A stretch of DNA of 7,432 nt from a bacterium (GTDB lineage: Bacteria; UBA9089; CG2-30-40-21), in contig JASEHA010000105.1 in NCBI GenBank assembly GCA_030018795.1, positions 1 to 7,432 on the forward strand, given 5' to 3'. Under the pieces are notes generated by a model that was given only the letters and a program-made list of their open reading frames with translations, was not told the DNA's origin and did no database searches. The position numbers were made by a program, and so were the translations under genes. Shown one piece after another: positions 6,051 to 7,432 of the stretch (its first letter is position 1; each line of letters begins with the position of its first letter).

Positions 6051-7157
6051 ATGAATATACCATTACTGGATTTAACTAAGCAGTATCATGCCATAAAAGA
6101 GGAGATTGATCAGGCTATTATGCATGTTCTGGAAAAGGGAAGCTTTATCCTTGGCAAAGAGGTTAAGCTGTTAGAGGAAGAGATTGCCTCGCTTTGCAGC
6201 AGCATGTATGGCATAGGGGTAAACTCAGGCACAGATGCCCTACTCTTATCCTTAATGGCTTATGGGATAGGCAGGGAAGATGAGGTTATTACTACACCAT
6301 TTACCTTTATTGCTACAGCTGAGGTTGTCTCACTTTTAGGGGCAAAGCCTATGTTTGTTGATATTGATCCCAAAACACTTAATATTGATACCCAGAAGAT
6401 TGAGCAAGCAATCACCAAAAAGACAAAGGCTATTATTCCAGTCCATCTTTATGGTCAGATGGCAGATATGGATCCAATCATGGATTTAGCCAAAAAGCAT
6501 AACCTTGTCGTGATCGAGGATGCAGCTCAGGCAATACTCTCTGAATACAAGGGAAGATGTGCTGGCAGCATTGGTCATGTTAGCTGCTTTTCCTTCTTTC
6601 CGGCAAAAAATCTTGGGGCATATGGCGATGCTGGTATGGTCATAACCAATGATAAGGATACAGCCGAAAGATTGAGGATACTGCGAAATCATGGCTCAAG
6701 CATCAAATATCATCATTCTGTTATTGGATGTAACAGCCGTCTTGACGAGATTCAAGCAGCTATCTTGAGGGTAAAGGCAAGATATATCAAGAAATGGACT
6801 CAAGAAAGAAGGCAAATCGCTAAAAGATACAACGAATCATTAAAAGATATTTCATCGATTGCTATCCCATTTGAAGAGGAATGGAATGAGTGTGTTTATA
6901 ATCAATATACCCTCCGTGTCCAATCCCGCGACAAATTTCAGAAGCACCTAACCGATAATGGTATCCCTACTGCTATCCACTACCCAATGCCCTTGCATCT
7001 ACAAGAGGCATTCTCCTGCTTAGGGTATAAGCAAGGAGATTTTCCTGAAAGCGAAAAGGCATCGGCTGAGGTTATCTCCCTGCCCATATATCCTGAATTA
7101 ATAGATGAGCAGAGAGATGCTGTAGTTGCAGCGATTAGGTCCTTTGATAAAAGGTAA
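6051..7157 (+). CDS. DegT/DnrJ/EryC1/StrS-family sugar aminotransferase
   Basis: PLP-dependent aminotransferase of the sensory/nucleotide-sugar type (DegT/DnrJ/EryC1/StrS, fold type I), 368 aa, a typical length. Members transaminate keto groups on nucleotide-activated sugars for lipopolysaccharide, capsule or glycan synthesis. Seen here: the N-terminal IPLLDL start, VNSGTDALLLSL at 57-68 (phosphate and substrate site), TTPFTFIAT at 81-89, IEDAAQA with Asp157 and Gln160, and SFFPAKNLGAYGDAG with the PLP lysine Lys186. NSRLDEIQAA and HYPMPLH occur in the C-terminal half, as in the family. The preferred start is ATG 6051, 10 bases after GGAGG (6036-6040); the adjacent TTG at 6048 is possible. 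The exact sugar substrate cannot be read from sequence. It follows metF by 71 bases on the same strand but has no obvious link to C1 metabolism, so it may begin a separate surface-glycan unit. Confidence 0.93.
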   Translation: MNIPLLDLTKQYHAIKEEIDQAIMHVLEKGSFILGKEVKLLEEEIASLCSSMYGIGVNSGTDALLLSLMAYGIGREDEVITTPFTFIATAEVVSLLGAKPMFVDIDPKTLNIDTQKIEQAITKKTKAIIPVHLYGQMADMDPIMDLAKKHNLVVIEDAAQAILSEYKGRCAGSIGHVSCFSFFPAKNLGAYGDAGMVITNDKDTAERLRILRNHGSSIKYHHSVIGCNSRLDEIQAAILRVKARYIKKWTQERRQIAKRYNESLKDISSIAIPFEEEWNECVYNQYTLRVQSRDKFQKHLTDNGIPTAIHYPMPLHLQEAFSCLGYKQGDFPESEKASAEVISLPIYPELIDEQRDAVVAAIRSFDKR

Positions 7158-7232
7158 CGTTCATAGGGGAGTTAGTAAAAGGGAAGAACTTAAGTTGATT
7201 TTGAGGAATGTATTGTAACCCTCTTCTCACGA

Positions 7233-7432
7233 TTATTCATACCTTAAAGCATCAACGGGATCAAGTGATGAGGCACGAAGTGCCGGATAGAGACCAGAAA
7301 GAAGACCAACTAAAATGGAAATAAAAATAGATAGAAGTATAAACTCTATGGAAAGCAGTTTTGGTTGATGATTTAATCCTGAAATCGGCAAGTAGAGGCA
7401 AGCAGAAATGGCATATGCTGTAAAATCTTACA
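7233..7432 (-). CDS. C-terminal end of a MacB/FtsX-like ABC transporter permease (partial, possibly disrupted)
   Basis: Read on the minus strand, the last 64 codons end in LYPALRASSLDPVDALRYE followed by TAA (7233-7235). This is the typical cytoplasmic C-terminus of MacB/LolC/FtsX-type permeases. Before it is a hydrophobic stretch, EFILLSIFISILVGLLSG, that fits the last transmembrane helix. The rest of the gene would lie beyond the right edge. In this frame a TAA occurs at 7428-7430, four codons upstream of AYAIS, and no start codon is suitably placed. The gene may therefore carry a frameshift or nonsense change near the edge, or this is only a remnant. It converges with the aminotransferase; the 75-base gap (7158-7232) shows no clear terminator, only the 10-base palindrome AACTTAAGTT at 7187-7196. 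Confidence 0.65.

Overview
This 7.4 kb window comes from an anaerobic bacterium of moderate, AT-leaning base composition. The evidence is a plus-strand cluster for the methyl branch of the Wood-Ljungdahl pathway, coupled to heterodisulfide-reductase-type electron transfer: mvhD-like (51-806), a double-length hdrA-like gene (888-3890), a second mvhD-like gene (3938-4351), metV (4431-5111) and metF (5095-5979). The hdr-mvhD-metV-metF order resembles the flavin-based MetVF/HdrABC/MvhD cluster known from Moorella-type acetogens. I cannot assign a phylum from sequence alone. The many short dispersed repeats are the sort often met in genomes of uncultured anaerobes.

Layout. Positions 1-50 hold the end of an unidentified upstream gene and the ribosome binding site of the first mvhD. 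The five metabolic genes follow, with gaps under about 85 bases and a 17-base overlap between metV and metF. A DegT/DnrJ/EryC1/StrS-type sugar aminotransferase (6051-7157) comes next and is probably unrelated to C1 metabolism. The window ends in the C-terminal coding end of a MacB/FtsX-like ABC permease on the minus strand (7233-7432), convergent with the aminotransferase. Its frame meets a stop codon almost at the window edge.

How the genes fit together (inference). MetF binds FAD and folate and reduces methylene-THF to methyl-THF. MetV is its cysteine-rich partner. The HdrA-like protein carries two FAD modules and at least six predicted iron-sulfur sites. The two MvhD proteins are [2Fe-2S] connectors that would link HdrA to another redox enzyme. 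HdrB and HdrC are not in the window and would be expected upstream.

The other notable feature is the density of small repeats. Each of the four non-overlapping junctions, from the first mvhD to the aminotransferase, holds a different inverted-repeat element. Two tandem-repeat tracts (a 7-base and a 14-base unit) lie in frame inside the second half of hdrA, and the 7-base tract is the same sequence family as the repeat just upstream of hdrA.
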